This document shows positions 1 through 11,387 of a stretch of 64,000 nt of DNA, piece after piece. The notes under the pieces were generated by a model. That model saw only the letters and a list, made by a program, of their open reading frames with translations. It was not told where the DNA came from and ran no database searches. The stretch comes from Corythucha ciliata (lineage: Eukaryota > Arthropoda > Insecta > Hemiptera > Tingidae), in contig CM075939.1 of assembly GCA_038030265.1 (NCBI GenBank), positions 45,799,253 to 45,863,252 on the forward strand. The letters are read 5' to 3'. Numbering within the stretch: the stretch's first letter is position 1; each line of letters starts with the position of its first letter. The translations under genes were made by a program, and so were the position numbers.

Positions 1-1110
1 TCCCCCATTTTAGCAGTGAATTATAGCCATTTCTTTTTAATTTTGACCTTGAGCTAAAGCGTTTTGCTCTATTTTAACCGTGAATTACCCGCATTTTCCT
101 CCGTTTTCGCTCAAATTAGCGTTTCTCTCAACTTTAAACGCGATTTTTTGCTGTGATCAATGTCAGACGTGGACTTGCCATAGGAAGGAGCGTTTTTGTA
201 CTATAAATTTCAGCCGTAAATTGGCCTATATACACCTCAAATCGACTTTTTCCTTATTTTGTATACGCGAATTAGTGCTTTATATCGATTTTCCCAGCAA
301 AGTCTCAATTGTAGCCGCGAAATGGCTTTTTCCCCGATCTTGGCAGTATTTAGTGATTTTTCTCAATTTCAGCCGCGAATCAGCCCTGTTTATATCCTTT
401 ATACGTGAATTTGCATTTATTCTCAATTTTAGCTGCGAATAAGGAGCGTTTTTCTTCCACGAATAAGCGAACGAGAATAAGCGTTTTTCCGGTTAGATAG
501 CTGCTGCTGAATTGGCGATTTTTCTCAATTTTAGCCGTGAATGAACGTCTTTTATCCATTTTCACCGCAAGTAACGATTTTCTCCCGTGAATAAGCGATT
601 TCTCTCAATTTCAGCCATGATTTAGCGATTTTTCTCAAGAATCCGAAACTGGGCATTTTTCTAAATTTTGGTCCCGAATCAGCGTTTTTCTCAATTCTAT
701 ACCTTTTTTTTTCAGTTTTCACCGTGAATTTTGAGCTTTTTCTCAATTTTAGCATTTTTAGCCGTGGACTTGCCCCAAGATTAGCACAATAGCGATTCTT
801 CCTCAATCTTAACCGGAAAAGGGTTTCCGTACACCGCGAATCAGCGACTTATTCTCAATTTTGGTCTGGAAGTTGCATCGAGGAACCACCGTGAAGTTTC
901 ACATTTTTAACGGTTTTGCCAAATTTCAGCCGTGCACTTTCATCAAGAACGGCACATTAGTGCATTTTATCAATTTTTAGACGTTTTTAATACCTACAGA
1001 AAATGGGTATCGGCTTATTTTCTCTATTTTAACCGAAAAAACGCCTTCAGAAGGCGCAAGTTGGCAGTTTTCTCAATTTCAACAGTGAATCACTGCTAAT
1101 CAGAAAAGCG
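1..1110 (+). repeat. Family A ~30-bp periodic repeat array
   Basis: Degenerate units of about 29-31 bp follow one another, with the consensus core CTCAATTTTAGCCGCGAATT followed by AGCG and a T-run. Units differ at many positions and there are no unique spacers, so this is neither a clean satellite nor a CRISPR. No gene was found. The stretch contains the variant for 'tctggaagttgcatcg' (near 865) that recurs near 22085, 37655 and 40035, so it is a member of the larger dispersed element described in the findings. Confidence 0.85.
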
Positions 1111-1290
1111 CTTCCGTTGGCTGGAGTCTGATATTCAGCCACACGAATCACTGAGCACCTGCAACGGTCTATTCTCCCAGTCGGACGGACCTAAAATTGT
1201 CGAGAAGTAGCTAAATCGCGGTTCAAAGTGTTACCAACCTCCTTTCCTCGTGCCAACCAACATCCATGAACATTCTCGGCTTTTGGAGAG
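1111..1290 (+). repeat. End module of family A element (divergent copy)
   Basis: Non-periodic sequence that closes the family A array. It is a divergent relative of the modules at about 22305, 37905 and 40216. Shared words include a TATTCAGCC-type block, a 'cggtctattctcccagtcgga' region and a final 'caacatccatgaa' word. It marks a fixed boundary of the repeat element. Confidence 0.5.
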
Positions 1291-2030
1291 CACGGCTCGC
1301 TCGCAGTACCAATATCGTCGTGATTTGAACATTTTATCCACGTGAAAGCGGATTAAAATCAACAGAATTTCGGGAAATTGAGAGCTGTTCGGCCCAGAAA
1401 ATGACTAACAGTCAACCATTTAGTGAAGAAAGTTGTATTTTAGCCTCAAAAATGGAATATTCGGCTTAGTAACCTTCAGAAAAGCGCCAAATCGTATCCA
1501 GCCTAAAAAGCTTACCTTTTGCCTTCAAGACTTGTTTTTAAGGTCCAATAACCGGGAATTAGGTAAAACGCTAATTCGCTGCTAAAATTAGGTAAAACGT
1601 TAGTTCGCGGCTAAAATCCAGAGAAATGGCTAAATAGAGGTTTAAATAAAGAACATTTCGCGCCCCAAAATGGAAAAACGGACGATTCGCACAGCCATGA
1701 GAATGATAAAATCGATCATTTGCGTGCCAAAAATGGCAATATTAACTATTCGCGTAACAATAATGACCCTGTACTGACCATTCACCCCTTTGGCTCTAAA
1801 AATAGCCAAACTGGCAATTTCCCACTTTAAAAATGGCTGACCTGACCGCAACTTTGAAAATACTTGCACTTAAAATGGCAAAATCGACCATATACGCGCC
1901 AAGAAATGGACAAATCGTCTGACTATTCGCGCCTAGGCTTGACAGACTATTCACTAGCCCGTAATGGCACAACAGACAATTTGCGCCCTAAAATCGATAA
2001 ACTGGCAATTCGTCAGTAGCTTTCGAACAT
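1291..2030 (-). repeat. Degenerate family A then family B repeats, reverse orientation
   Basis: From about 1540 to 1640 there are reverse family A units (GCGGCTAAAAT type). From about 1640 to 2030 there are reverse family B units, with words such as AAAATGGCAAAATCGACCAT and 'actattcgcg'. No gene seen. The first 250 bp are degenerate and not assigned. Confidence 0.6.
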
Positions 2031-2440
2031 GACAATTTTCGTACTCAATTAACGGTTTTACAAGAAATAGTTTCGTGCTCCTCTGGTGGTAGTGGGCTGG
2101 AAGAAAGGTAGGAAGAGGAGGGGATTGCGAATTATCGGAGCCATGCAGCTGAACAGCCAATTTGTAGCGTGAAATTACGAGTTTTGGTTGGTTGGACACA
2201 TTATTTTGGGGATTCAATTATTTTTTCGCCCCTTCCAGCCCGCCGAGCCCTTCCCTAGATCCGTCTCTGGTCGCAAACATACAGTTTCGCGACCTATAAT
2301 TGTCCTAGACTTGCACTTTACTGATACATGAATGTTGGTAGCTATGTATCCAATGAATCTCAACTCTTTGACCTCGTGCTTACAATTTGTAAGGTTATTT
2401 ATCCCCCAAACTTGGGTGGTTTGGGGGGGTTCAACGCAAA
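2031..2440. other. Intergenic, no gene; possible hAT-like end
   Basis: No coding sequence recognised. At about 2251-2268 the sequence CCTAGATCCGTCTCTGG resembles the right-end motif CCTAGATCCGCCACTGG at 44532-44548. A 9-bp-stem hairpin (CCCCCAAAC / GTTTGGGGG) sits at about 2403-2427. Confidence 0.4.
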
Positions 2441-2990
2441 AAAGCGCTGATTCATTGTAAAAAACACAATTATTCGTGGCTTAAACTGGAGAAAAACACT
2501 AACATGCGGTGATGACTGAGAAAAAGCGCTTAATCGCAGCCCAAAATTTGAAAAAAAGCTGCAGCCTATCGCTCGGCAGGCTCAACTATTATTTATAAAA
2601 ACGCCACTTGGTTGCTCGAGGCAACAACGGGACTGAAACTGAAAAAATCGTTAATTCACATGCAAAAAAGTGGGGAAAAAATCGTTAATTCACTGCTAAA
2701 ATAGAGAAAAACGCCTAATTCGCGGCTGAAATTGAGAAAATATGCTAATTGCTAATTCCCGTTTCCCTCCTAAAATTGAAGTAAATTAGTCATTTGAAAC
2801 TAAAATGGAGAAAGACGCCAATTTGAGACAATCAGCTAAAATTGCTGTTAAAATAAATAAATAATCCGCCGCTCATATTGGGAAAATAATTCTCGGCTAT
2901 AATTGAGAAATGGGGCCAAAAAGCGCTAGAATTGAGAAAACGGCTCAGTGGGCAAACGCCAGTGGCCAGTTTTTCTTCAATGGCACGAAT
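2440..2990 (-). repeat. Family A repeats, reverse orientation
   Basis: Repeated units with GCGGCTAAAATTGAGAAAA and CGCTAATTC, the reverse complement of family A. No coding potential beyond chance. Confidence 0.8.
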
Positions 2991-3039
2991 GTTTGGTAGT
3001 TTTTTGGCGTGCAGGCATACGCTTTTAAGGTCCAAATAA

Positions 3040-3670
3040 CGCCTTCAGCCTCTGTTCGCAGTTGATCATTTTCGGATCGTGAATCGCTAAGCACGCGAGT
3101 ATGCCATTTTTAAAGCTTAATAGCCAGTTTTGCTTTTTTTTAGGGCATCCATCGTCAGTTTGAACATTGTTCAAGGCGTGAAGTGGCTCAGTTTAGCCAC
3201 TTTTGACGCGCAAATGGTAGATTTTGTGATTTTCAGAACAGGAATCATCTGTTTAGGTGGTTTTCAAAGCGCAAATCGTCAAGTTTAGGCACTTTCAAGG
3301 CGCGAATCGTGCATAGAGCCAGTTTTTGGCGTGAGACTATGGTTTCGCCAGTTTCGGGGCGAGAATAATTTATTCATACGTGTTCAGGGCACGAATTGTT
3401 AGTTCAGCCTTTTTTTTTTTGTGCTCAGAGCAAAGTCATATGGAAAACCATTTCCATATGACTTTGGCTCAGAGACAGTTTGGCTATTTTTAGTGCTCGT
3501 GAAGACATTTTGACTACCTATGTTTAGAAAGGTACCTATTTCCAATTTTTAGGACATAAATAGTAAGTTTAGCCATTTTCAAGGCACGAATCGTCAGTTT
3601 TGCCATTTTGTGGGGCGCGATTACAGTCAGTCTAGCCGTTTATGGCAGCAGTGAATGGCTGTCAAGTCAT
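3040..3670 (+). repeat. Family B ~30-bp periodic repeat array
   Basis: Units of roughly 30 bp built on CAGTTTAGCCATTTT followed by AGGGCGCGAATCGT. The unit order matches the family B stretch at 43.1-44.1 kb, so the two stretches are copies of one larger element rather than independent arrays. It is interrupted by a 36-bp hairpin insertion at 3431-3466. Confidence 0.75.
3423..3474. mobile_element. 36-bp perfect hairpin flanked by 8-bp direct repeats
   Basis: A perfect 16-bp inverted repeat (CAAAGTCATATGGAAA at 3431-3446, its complement at 3451-3466) with a 4-nt loop lies between two exact copies of GCTCAGAG (3423-3430 and 3467-3474). The related family B copy near 43.7 kb has a similar context without the hairpin. 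This is the shape of a very short inserted palindrome with an 8-bp target duplication, the length hAT transposases make. It could instead be a templated repair product. Confidence 0.6.
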
Positions 3671-4190
3671 TTTTAGTAGAGGGAAGCACACTACTGAAAA
3701 TTCCCAAGGCCCTCCTTTGAGGAAACCTCGGATCCGCGTCTGCTCACAGCTGAATCCCGTAATGTAGACAAAGAGCTCAGTCGCTGCTAAAATCGAGAAA
3801 ATACGCGGCTAAAATGGACAAAAAGCGATCGAATATTTTGAGAAAAACTGCTAATTCACGGCTAGATTTGAGGAATAATTCACGACTAAAATTGAATAAA
3901 AGCACTTAGATCTTAGAAAATATTGGGGAAAATCGCTAATGCAAGGCTAACATTGAGAAAACACCAATTCGCAGTTCCTATACAGGCAAGTTTGTGACAC
4001 AGTCTTGTCAAGTTTACCACAGTCTTGTCTTTTGGTTCAAAACTAGCTATTATGTTATTGAAATTGACTATCTGGCCTGGAAGCTGTTCAATTTGGACCA
4101 GGAACCGCTCAATTCGGCCCATAAAACGAAAGATTCTGCTCTAAACCCGACAATTCAGCCAGCTGACGTGTCGGATCAGTTAAGTAAATG
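3671..4190 (-). repeat. Conserved junction then family A, reverse orientation
   Basis: The junction at 3671-3790, including 'tttttagtagag' and 'gaggaaacctcggatcc', is shared with 44080-44190. It is followed in both places by reverse family A units. This supports a composite B-junction-A element present twice in the window. Confidence 0.65.
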
Positions 4191-5047
4191 ACCTAAAACA
4201 GAGGGTCGGTCTAGCGATAGATTTGACGGATAAGATTCTTAAAAAGAGCCTCCTAGCCCACTTAAAATAACTTTTTGGCACTTTCCACACGCCATTTTCC
4301 TCAATAAACTAACTATGTAATATGCCCTGCTGTACAGTTACTGACTTCATCCCTAAGGCGCCATAAATTCAGCGAATTGAGCGCTAAGCCTAAAGCTGGT
4401 CGGCCTACCGCCCCAACGCTCCCATCACGCTCTTTTGCCATTATGCCCTTTGACGCTCATCGTCACCGAATCATTTTGCATGGAGTTCACCGATCAAACA
4501 AATACATTTAGGAGGCCGCCAGCGAAAAAACCCGGCAGTAAACTTCCATGATGTGAAAAATCCGGTTCAGTATCCTCCAACTGTGGAAGATCTCGCGTAA
4601 AAACCTTTCCAATTTTAGTCGAGCGCGCGTCACGGTCCATTAAAAAATGTTCAATCCTTAAGAAATATTTCTATCACCGCAACCACTATTTAATACTCGA
4701 CGCCCCTCCCCCCTTTCACCTATCCAACCGCTTCCCACACAACATCCAACCCCCAGTGCACGAATCTTTTGAACCTGATCCCTCTCCCTCCCCCTCCCAT
4801 CCATCGACTTCTCCATCTCATTTCGGAAATCCCACGGATTTGAACTTGAAAAGTTGAATGTATGCATGGAATAAAACAAAACAAAGATAGTAATGAGTTT
4901 TAAAGAGTGGAAGGGTTCGCATCATTCAAAACAGAGAGAGAGAAAAAAAAAGAAGAAGAAAAAGAAGAAAAGAGTGGGAATCGAGCATGTTTTGACGAGC
5001 GCACGAAAGACGCTCATCCAGAGTGTGATAGAACGCGGCTGGTAATC
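4191..5047 (+). other. Upstream region of the glycine-rich protein gene
   Basis: Largely free of the 30-bp repeats and more GC-balanced than the flanks. No gene is recognised here, and I could not identify a TATA box or initiator with confidence. A purine-rich AGAA/GAAA tract occupies about 4937-4975, directly upstream of the proposed start codon, and would fall in the 5' UTR or core promoter. Confidence 0.35.
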
Positions 5048-7956
5048 ATGCGAAGAACCCAAATCTTATGGTTGACCATTTGTTGGCTCGTTGTAATCGT
5101 GCCGCGTGAGTAATTTTAGATTATTACGTTTTGAGATAAATACAAAATACGATCGTGTTTTCCCGGAGAAAAAAACACGTCAGTCGTTATTCATTTTAAA
5201 TTCTCTAGGTCAGTAATGTTGCTGGATAAATTTTAATCTTTCCTACGATAAAATTGACAGAAGTCGATCCAATAATTTCAACTGTTTGGCGTGAAATTGA
5301 GGAGGGACAGTGTTTTTCAGAATGAGTAGGGGGTCACTACACCAGTTCTTTGCCTCCGGACATGCAAATTCAAGTCAATTTTTTGCATTAAATCGTAATG
5401 ATTTCCCACGAACAGAGCTCATTTCGGTGTTTATTTTCGAAAAGCTAAAGGATGGGAGAGGGAAGGCTGGTAGAAAGTTGACAAACCATAATATTTTTAT
5501 TACGTCACCTTCGTCATAGATCCGCGTACAAATGGTGTACTTTACTGATTATAAGCAGCGGTGGTGGGGAGGGGGCGATGGTGGGGCAAGACATTGAATC
5601 ACGGCACGCTCATCAAAGGTGAGAACCTAACTGAGGCGTCCTTGGGATCACCGTACTTTATTTTCATCTTCCTTATTCTTCGTCTTATTTCTTTAGTTTA
5701 TAATACTTCTGACATATAGTGTGGAGATTAACCCCGAGCTTAAGGCCCCTTCCCTCCTCATCCGAAAGTAAATAAATTTAAATGACCGAGATTCACACTC
5801 ATGCAGTTCTTAGGGAAAGAGAGGCACTTTAATGAGTTTTGGAACACTCTTTAGGACCAAATCGCCTATTTGTGGAAGGGAGACGCTTTAATTCCGCAAT
5901 AGACGAATAATTCCTGCACAACCTTGACACTGAGAGCTAAAAAGTTACGAAAACAAGAAATAATCAGTTATTGAAGAGTAAAACAGATTGGATGATTGAA
6001 AGGTCAAGCTATCGATACAACGTACACGGGAAGATCCGGAAAAACGGTCCCCGTATTGAGTGTTGTTGTATTTAAAAAGAATTCTTGCGATAAAAATAAA
6101 AAAATAATGTGTGCACTGTTGCAGGAAGTAGCCATGGCCGTATTTTTAAAAGAAACGTAGGAGTTTCCTCAAGTTCGTCTTCTTTTTCGTCGTCATCATC
6201 CAACGGCGATGGTGTACAATATAAAAGCGCCGGAGTCTACACCGATCCCGGGGGCGGGTACGTGTCAGTTTCCTCCGGCCCCGGCACAACGTACGCCGTG
6301 AAATCCACCGGATCAGGTGGACAAGGAGGAGGTGGAGCCGCCGGGTTTGCTTCAGCGTCGGCCGGCGGCGGCGGCGGTGGATCGACGTCAGGTTGGTCGC
6401 CACAGGGAGGCGGCTACGGTCAGGGTTGTAGCGGTGGTTGTGGGCCGAGTGGAGGAGGAGGAGGAGGTGCCGGGATAGGAAATGGATACGGTGGTGGTAA
6501 ACTGAATTCCGGGGTTCAGTCGAATCCTCAGGGTTCAAACGTTGGAGGCTACGGTAGTGTGTCACTGTCGACAAGAGGTGGCTACGAAAATGGGCCCAAG
6601 ACGTCGGGGGGTAGTTACGGGAGTGGGCCTTCATCATTTGGGTCCTCGCCTCCTGGTCGACCTACGTCTACATCAGGTGGCTATGGAAGTGTTTCAGCAT
6701 CCACTGGTGGTGGTACTGGTTACGGAGGCGGATACGGAGGGACTTCAAGCCCAACTGGGACTAGTTATAACAGCGTGGGAGCTTTCTCCGGGCCTGGCGG
6801 TGGCTACGTGAGTGTGTCAAACCAGCCGGGTAAAACGTACACGTACAGAATACCCGAATCTGGTCAAAGTGGTAACGTTTACCCTAGTGGTGGTGGTGGA
6901 GGCGGCGGCTATTCGGGAGGACAGTCGTTCGCAGGCGGTGGTACAGGTTCTGGAGGCGGTTATTTAAGCACTAAAAGCGGTGATTCCGGTGTGAATTCAC
7001 TACCCGAGACTGGAAAGGGAGGCTCTTATAATGTGCCGGGTGGTGGCTTTGTTAGCCTTAGAACTTACCCAGAAGGTATAAAATTAAAAACAGAAATTAA
7101 ATTCAATAACCGAACAATCTAATTATATTCATCGCCCTTTCCACAGGTTCCTACGCCGCAGGCTCGGTCGGATCCAACGTAATTCCAACCGGAGGAGCCT
7201 ACGGATCCAATCCCTCAGGCACCTACGCCAGTTCCTACCCGCAGTACAGCTCCGAAAACAGTGGTGGCTTCTTCCCCGACTATTCGCAAGGATTCGCCGG
7301 AGGATACGCCGGTGCTGGATCAAGCGCGGGCACAGGTGGCGGGCCCATGTGGCTCGGTGGATCGGCTCACGGACCCCCCGGTTGGCCGGCAAATTTCCCA
7401 CCGTTCGGCGGCGGTGGAAGTGGATTCGGCCCCCCTGCTTTCTTTGACTACGACGACATTCAACGACAGATCGAAGAGCAAAATCGTTGGATTCAACAAC
7501 AAATTGAAGAAGCGTCCAAGTACGTAACACGAGTTCAGAAAAATAGAGTGACCTTGCGGAGTGCCAGCGGACGGAATTTCCATTTATTATTTTTTATCCT
7601 TTCGTTCAGATCGTGAAACTTTGATCAACATGCAAATTAAAACCCGTTTATACTCCACCACCCCCCCTCTATTCCACCCCACACCACTACCACTTAACAA
7701 CAACAACAACAAAACTTCAATAAAGCATAATTATTGTTTCAGAAACGCCCAACCAGCCGGAAACGGAGTCCTCGTCAGATTCGGCGACTCAGCAGGCTCG
7801 TCCTCCGCCCCCGGCGGTGGTTCGCACTACGGCGTGTCAGCCTCTGCGTTTCAAAGTGCAAGCAGCGTGAACGGTCAGCAGCAGAAAAAAGGAGGTTCGG
7901 TGGTTAAAATTGACAATAACGGAAATGTAACGACTTATGTGTCGAAGAACCCCTGA
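5048..7956 (+). CDS. Secreted glycine-rich structural protein, 4 exons, 531 aa
   Basis: Coding exons are 5048-5105, 6125-7075, 7147-7519 and 7743-7956. Introns begin GTGAGT, GTATAA and GTACGT, all end in CAG, and the phases are 1, 1 and 2. They join to one open frame of 1596 nt with TGA at 7954-7956. The start is the ATG at 5048, which opens a hydrophobic signal peptide (MRRTQILWLTICWLVVIVP); no in-frame ATG lies upstream. A dibasic KR at residues 28-29 may be a processing site, followed by a Ser run. The body is low-complexity Gly/Ser/Tyr with a Cys pair in GCSGGCG (residues 120-126). A module of the form PGGGYVSVS..PG.TY occurs at about residues 58-78 and 238-258, with a weaker PGGGFVSL copy at 321-337. 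Near the C-terminus is a charged amphipathic stretch (FDYDDIQRQIEEQNRWIQQ). Composition and signal peptide suggest an extracellular matrix, cuticle, eggshell or silk-like component; this is inference, since no named family was recognised. Confidence 0.85.
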
Positions 7957-8120
7957 AATAGAATCGCGGTATAATTGTGATAAGTTGCATTTTTTTAAAT
8001 TATTTCGTCTAAAAGTTCGTCGTCCATAATTTACGTGTAAAAAAAAAGTGTTTTGTTCTATTTATTTCTAATCCACCCACACTCTGTGTATTGAACGACG
8101 GGTTTATTGTATTTATGAAC

Positions 8121-8126
8121 AATAAA
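8121..8126 (+). terminator. Polyadenylation signal AATAAA of the glycine-rich gene
   Basis: Canonical AATAAA, 165 nt downstream of the TGA at 7954-7956, in an AT-rich 3' UTR. This is the first canonical hexamer after the stop that I saw. Confidence 0.7.
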
Positions 8127-8159
8127 AACTATAATGTATTCCTTTAAAAGCTGGGGGGT

Positions 8160-9130
8160 TTCATCACGTAGAATTAGGGTGACCAGACGTCCTTTCCTCG
8201 GACAAGTCGACACTTTTTAGGGCATCCGGGGGCGTCCTGACTCATTTTCCAGGTGAGCGGGGAGAAATTGTCCTCATTTTCGGCCTTCTTTTTGGACTTA
8301 ACATGTAATGATGTTGTAACATCTGACGATCTCGTGAATTTTGGCTATGGGCGGAGGTGGAGGGTTTGTTCATTCCGTGTACCGCATCGAAAATAGCAAG
8401 AAAATTAGCACCTGGAGCTGGTGTCGAGCAGTATACACGTGTTCGCATTTTAATCAGCGTTACCAAATTGCATTTTGCTTTTCCGTTTCCCTGAAGCAAA
8501 ACTAGCTCGTTAGTTCAGTGCCAAACCCGGAAAAAAGAGCTAATTCACGGTTAAAATTTTAAAAAACTCTCATTTGCAGCTAAAATTGAGGGGAACAGCA
8601 TTAAATCATGGTTATACTTGAGAAAACGTGTTAGTTCACTACTGCAATAAAGAAAAAACACTATTTATTTCCCAATAATCTCAATTTTATTGCGCTCTAC
8701 ACTCATTTGCAGAAGAAACAGAGAAAAAGCTCCAGTTCCAGGTTTCTTGATGAAACTACTAGGGCAATATTGAAAAGAGTTGCTTATTTTCTGTTCTTAA
8801 GGGCAAGTTTGCACCTAAAACTGATTGTGAGATATATCACACATTTGCGGCGGAGATTGGGGGGAAAAGGCTCGTTCTTGGGTAGAATTGAGAAGAAAAA
8901 AAACACTAAATTTCGGATGAAATTGAGAGAAAAAAAACGCCTGTGTCCGGTTTCTGGAGGCATCACGTACCGTGGTTAAAATTCAGAAGTCAGAATTTGT
9001 CATTTTGTTGTTATTGGAAGGAATTTTGTGGCTGAAATGGACAGAAAGTGGCCGAGTGCTGTTGCTTTGGCCAAGTCCGCGGGTAAAATTGAGAGCAAGA
9101 GCCAATCAGTGACAGTGGATTCATGGCTTG
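8160..9130. repeat. Degenerate repeats; possible transposon end at 8175
   Basis: The block starting TAGGGTGACCAGACGTCC (8175-8192) looks like the start of a dispersed DNA-transposon-derived repeat, but no matching end was found. From about 8510 to 9110 there are decayed reverse family A units. No gene was recognised. Confidence 0.45.
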
Positions 9131-9289
9131 TCACTTTTTGCTCTAAATCATCAATTGTATGTACAAAGTTAGCCTTTTTTTTTCAATACTCATCCATTTC
9201 TGTATGAAATCAGCCCATTTCCCAAAAATTAGCAATTTTCTCAAAAAGCAGGCATACTATCCAAATCCGCCATTTGTATTCAAATCAGC

Positions 9290-9800
9290 GGTTTATCATA
9301 CAACTGGACATCAGAGCCGCCACAGAGCTCGAATCCTCGGAGAAACGCAGCTAACCCCACCCTGGCTGGACGACATCCCTTCGACCCTGACTCCGACTGA
9401 ATATCTAAAGGAATGCCGACACGCGGCAACCACTCAATGGCAAACCGAATGGGACAGCGGAACGACGGGGCGCTACACGCACCTCTTCTTTCTTCCATCG
9501 AGGACTTCTTCGGCGAAAGAAGTGGAATTTCCTCAGCTACCCGGCAGTACAGCTCCTCTCCGGCCATTGCTGCTTTAACGACAAATTACATTTCCACAAA
9601 CGCCGAGATGAACCTAACTGTCCCTGAATTAGCGGAGCACATCCTACTAAGGTGCGATCTCTATAGCTCTCTTCGTACTACATGGAAAATACCTCAGGAC
9701 TTTATCCGCCTTCTGACAACTAAAGCATTGGCCCGTCGCTTCCTAGCTTTTGCGAACGCTTGGCAGCACCGTCGAGGCACTGCACCCGCCACGATCAACA
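9290..9800 (+). pseudogene. Remnant of non-LTR retrotransposon ORF2 C-terminus
   Basis: Three successive frames together resemble the region after the reverse transcriptase in R1/Jockey-like elements. The first, at about 9300-9505, reads TQWQTEWDSGTTGRYTH, the usual W...W..S..GR.TH pattern. A shift gives SGHCCFNDKLHFHKRRDEP (about 9555-9620). A further shift gives ELAEHILLRCDLYSSLRTTW (about 9625-9685), the usual zinc-finger-like AEHIL..C tail. There are at least two frameshifts and a stop, and the reverse transcriptase core is absent, so this is a dead, 5'-truncated copy. The clade is not certain. Confidence 0.7.
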
Positions 9801-9848
9801 GATCAGAGGCACAGGATACCCAGAGCACTGGTATGTAGTACCCTTGAC

Positions 9849-9877
9849 CAGCGGAACGACGGGGCGCTACACGCACC
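9849..9877 (+). repeat. 29-bp exact duplicate of 9455-9483
   Basis: Bases 9455-9483, inside the retrotransposon remnant, recur exactly at 9849-9877 just past its 3' end, starting CAGCGGAACGACGGGG. The flanking bases differ on both sides. This is a short direct duplication, most simply from template switching or repair. Confidence 0.75.
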
Positions 9878-10038
9878 ACCACTGACCACAACAACCGTCC
9901 CACACCGCGTCCATAGCGTCCTATGACGCTCTCAACATGTTTAATGATGAATAATAACAAATCAACGGGTATCACTCCTCGCCCCACACTACACCTGTAA
10001 ACTCCCCACCGCCAAGCGGTCCATACCGGTAACGTGCA

Positions 10039-10175
10039 AGCCCGTTCATAAGCTCTATTTTTACGTTCTGTCGAGTCTATACAACCAAACAAATTTATTC
10101 CCTCAAAAAATGAAGCATTTTGATAGGTTACATAGACTCCACAGACGCATTGCACAGAGATTTGTGAACGGGCCT
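10039..10175 (-). mobile_element. Palindromic MITE, copy 1 (about 137 bp)
   Basis: Inverted relative to the copy at 11829-11973. The terminal repeat core is GCCCGTTCATAAGCTCTAT at the left and its imperfect complement ending GTGAACGGGCCT at the right, with TA directly after the right end. The interior AATGAAGCATTTTGATAGGT is shared with the other copy. It has no coding capacity. The TA flank and short TIRs point to a Tc1/mariner-type non-autonomous element. Confidence 0.75.
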
Positions 10176-10199
10176 TAATTGGTGATTTCTCGAATCTCG

Positions 10200-10980
10200 A
10201 TGCAGTTTAAAGAAAAAAAAAAAATGAGAAAAAACGGTAATTCATGGCGTATAGAGGCCATTTTAAGCTAAAATGTATTTTTAAAATGCTAATGTGCAGC
10301 TCTTGGGGCAAGTTTGTGACTAAAATTAGGAAAAATCGCTAATGCGCAACTTAGCTCGGCAAAAACGCTATACTTATTCGCGGCAAAAATCGAGAAAATG
10401 CCAATTTTTAGTTTCTGGAAACAACTTTGTGGCTGTAGATGAGTTGAAAGAGACCCAATTCATGGCTAGACGTGAAAAAAATCCGTTAATTTGAGGCTAA
10501 ATTTGGAAAGAACGTCAATTCACGGTTAAAATTATTGCGATAAAGGGCTAGTTCCCGACTGTAACTTTGAAAAACGCTTTGAAGCTAAAATTAAAAAAAA
10601 GAAAAAGACAAAAAACAGCTAACTCTTTGCTAAAATGTCAATGACCGAAGAAAAAGCTCAACTTTTGAGGCTGATTTCATCGCTAGTAAGGCCCGCCGCA
10701 AATTGGGCCCTCGAGTGGATCACCAAGCTCAAAAAACAGTTAAAAGACTATCCATTTTCAACTGTTTGCCTAATAGCCTAATAGCGGCAAAAATTTATTA
10801 AAAAACTGGTCACGTGCAGCTAAATTAGACTTGTACACGGCAAAACACGTATAAGTGGACCGGTTGGTTGTCTTGTTAGCCAACTCGGTCATGATGTTTT
10901 ATCTCTATTCCCAGTACAATTTTTCCCTTCCAATTGTTTTTAAAGTAGTACAGTCTGTCCAAAGTAGCACTGACAATATA
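10200..10980 (-). repeat. Family A repeats, reverse orientation, then degenerate sequence
   Basis: About 10210-10640 holds reverse family A units. About 10640-10980 is degenerate AT-rich sequence without a recognised gene. Confidence 0.6.
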
Positions 10981-10984
10981 ATAT

Positions 10985-11335
10985 CCATGACATAGCCACG
11001 AAAAGCACAGTTTTGAATGTCGAAATTGACGGTTTTCAATGATGAAATTGACAGTTTCTAGGGTGAAATTGACAGGTTCGAGGATGAAAATGACAGTTTA
11101 TGGGATTGATATTGGGAGTTTTAGGACGACCAATATTGATAGTTTTGGCGGCGAAATTTACACAATTTTCAGAACGGAATTTACAGTTTCTAGAACGAAA
11201 TTGAGAGTTTTAAATGACAAATGACTTTTCTAGAATGAAATTGACAGTTTATAGGACGAAATTGGCAGTTTTATGATGACATTGATAGGTTTGGCGTCGT
11301 TTACTGTTTCGAAGACTAAAGTGACACTACCGAAT
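10985..11335 (+). repeat. Family C repeat array
   Basis: Repeats of about 25-30 bp built on GATGAAATTGACAGTTT with changing middles. Related stretches occur at about 23.76-24.52 kb and, inverted, at 31.62-31.88 kb. Confidence 0.75.
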
Positions 11336-11387
11336 TCTCGTCAGAGACTGACAATTTTTAGTACGCGAATAGCCATTTTGGTGACTC

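Noticed and set aside
4907..5047. Longer N-terminus for the glycine-rich protein
   Set aside because: The upstream in-frame extension has no ATG and would bury the signal peptide behind a Lys/Glu-rich stretch.
6107..6124. ATG at 6107 as an independent start of the glycine-rich frame
   Set aside because: It is in a different frame from the Gly-rich protein and lies in the intron, just before the CAG acceptor at 6122-6124.
6146..6637. 163-codon minus-strand frame inside the glycine-rich gene
   Set aside because: It is the antisense shadow of GC-rich Gly codons; the plus strand has a signal peptide and matching intron phases.
9694..10155. 153-codon minus-strand frame
   Set aside because: Overlaps the retrotransposon remnant on the other strand and runs into a MITE.
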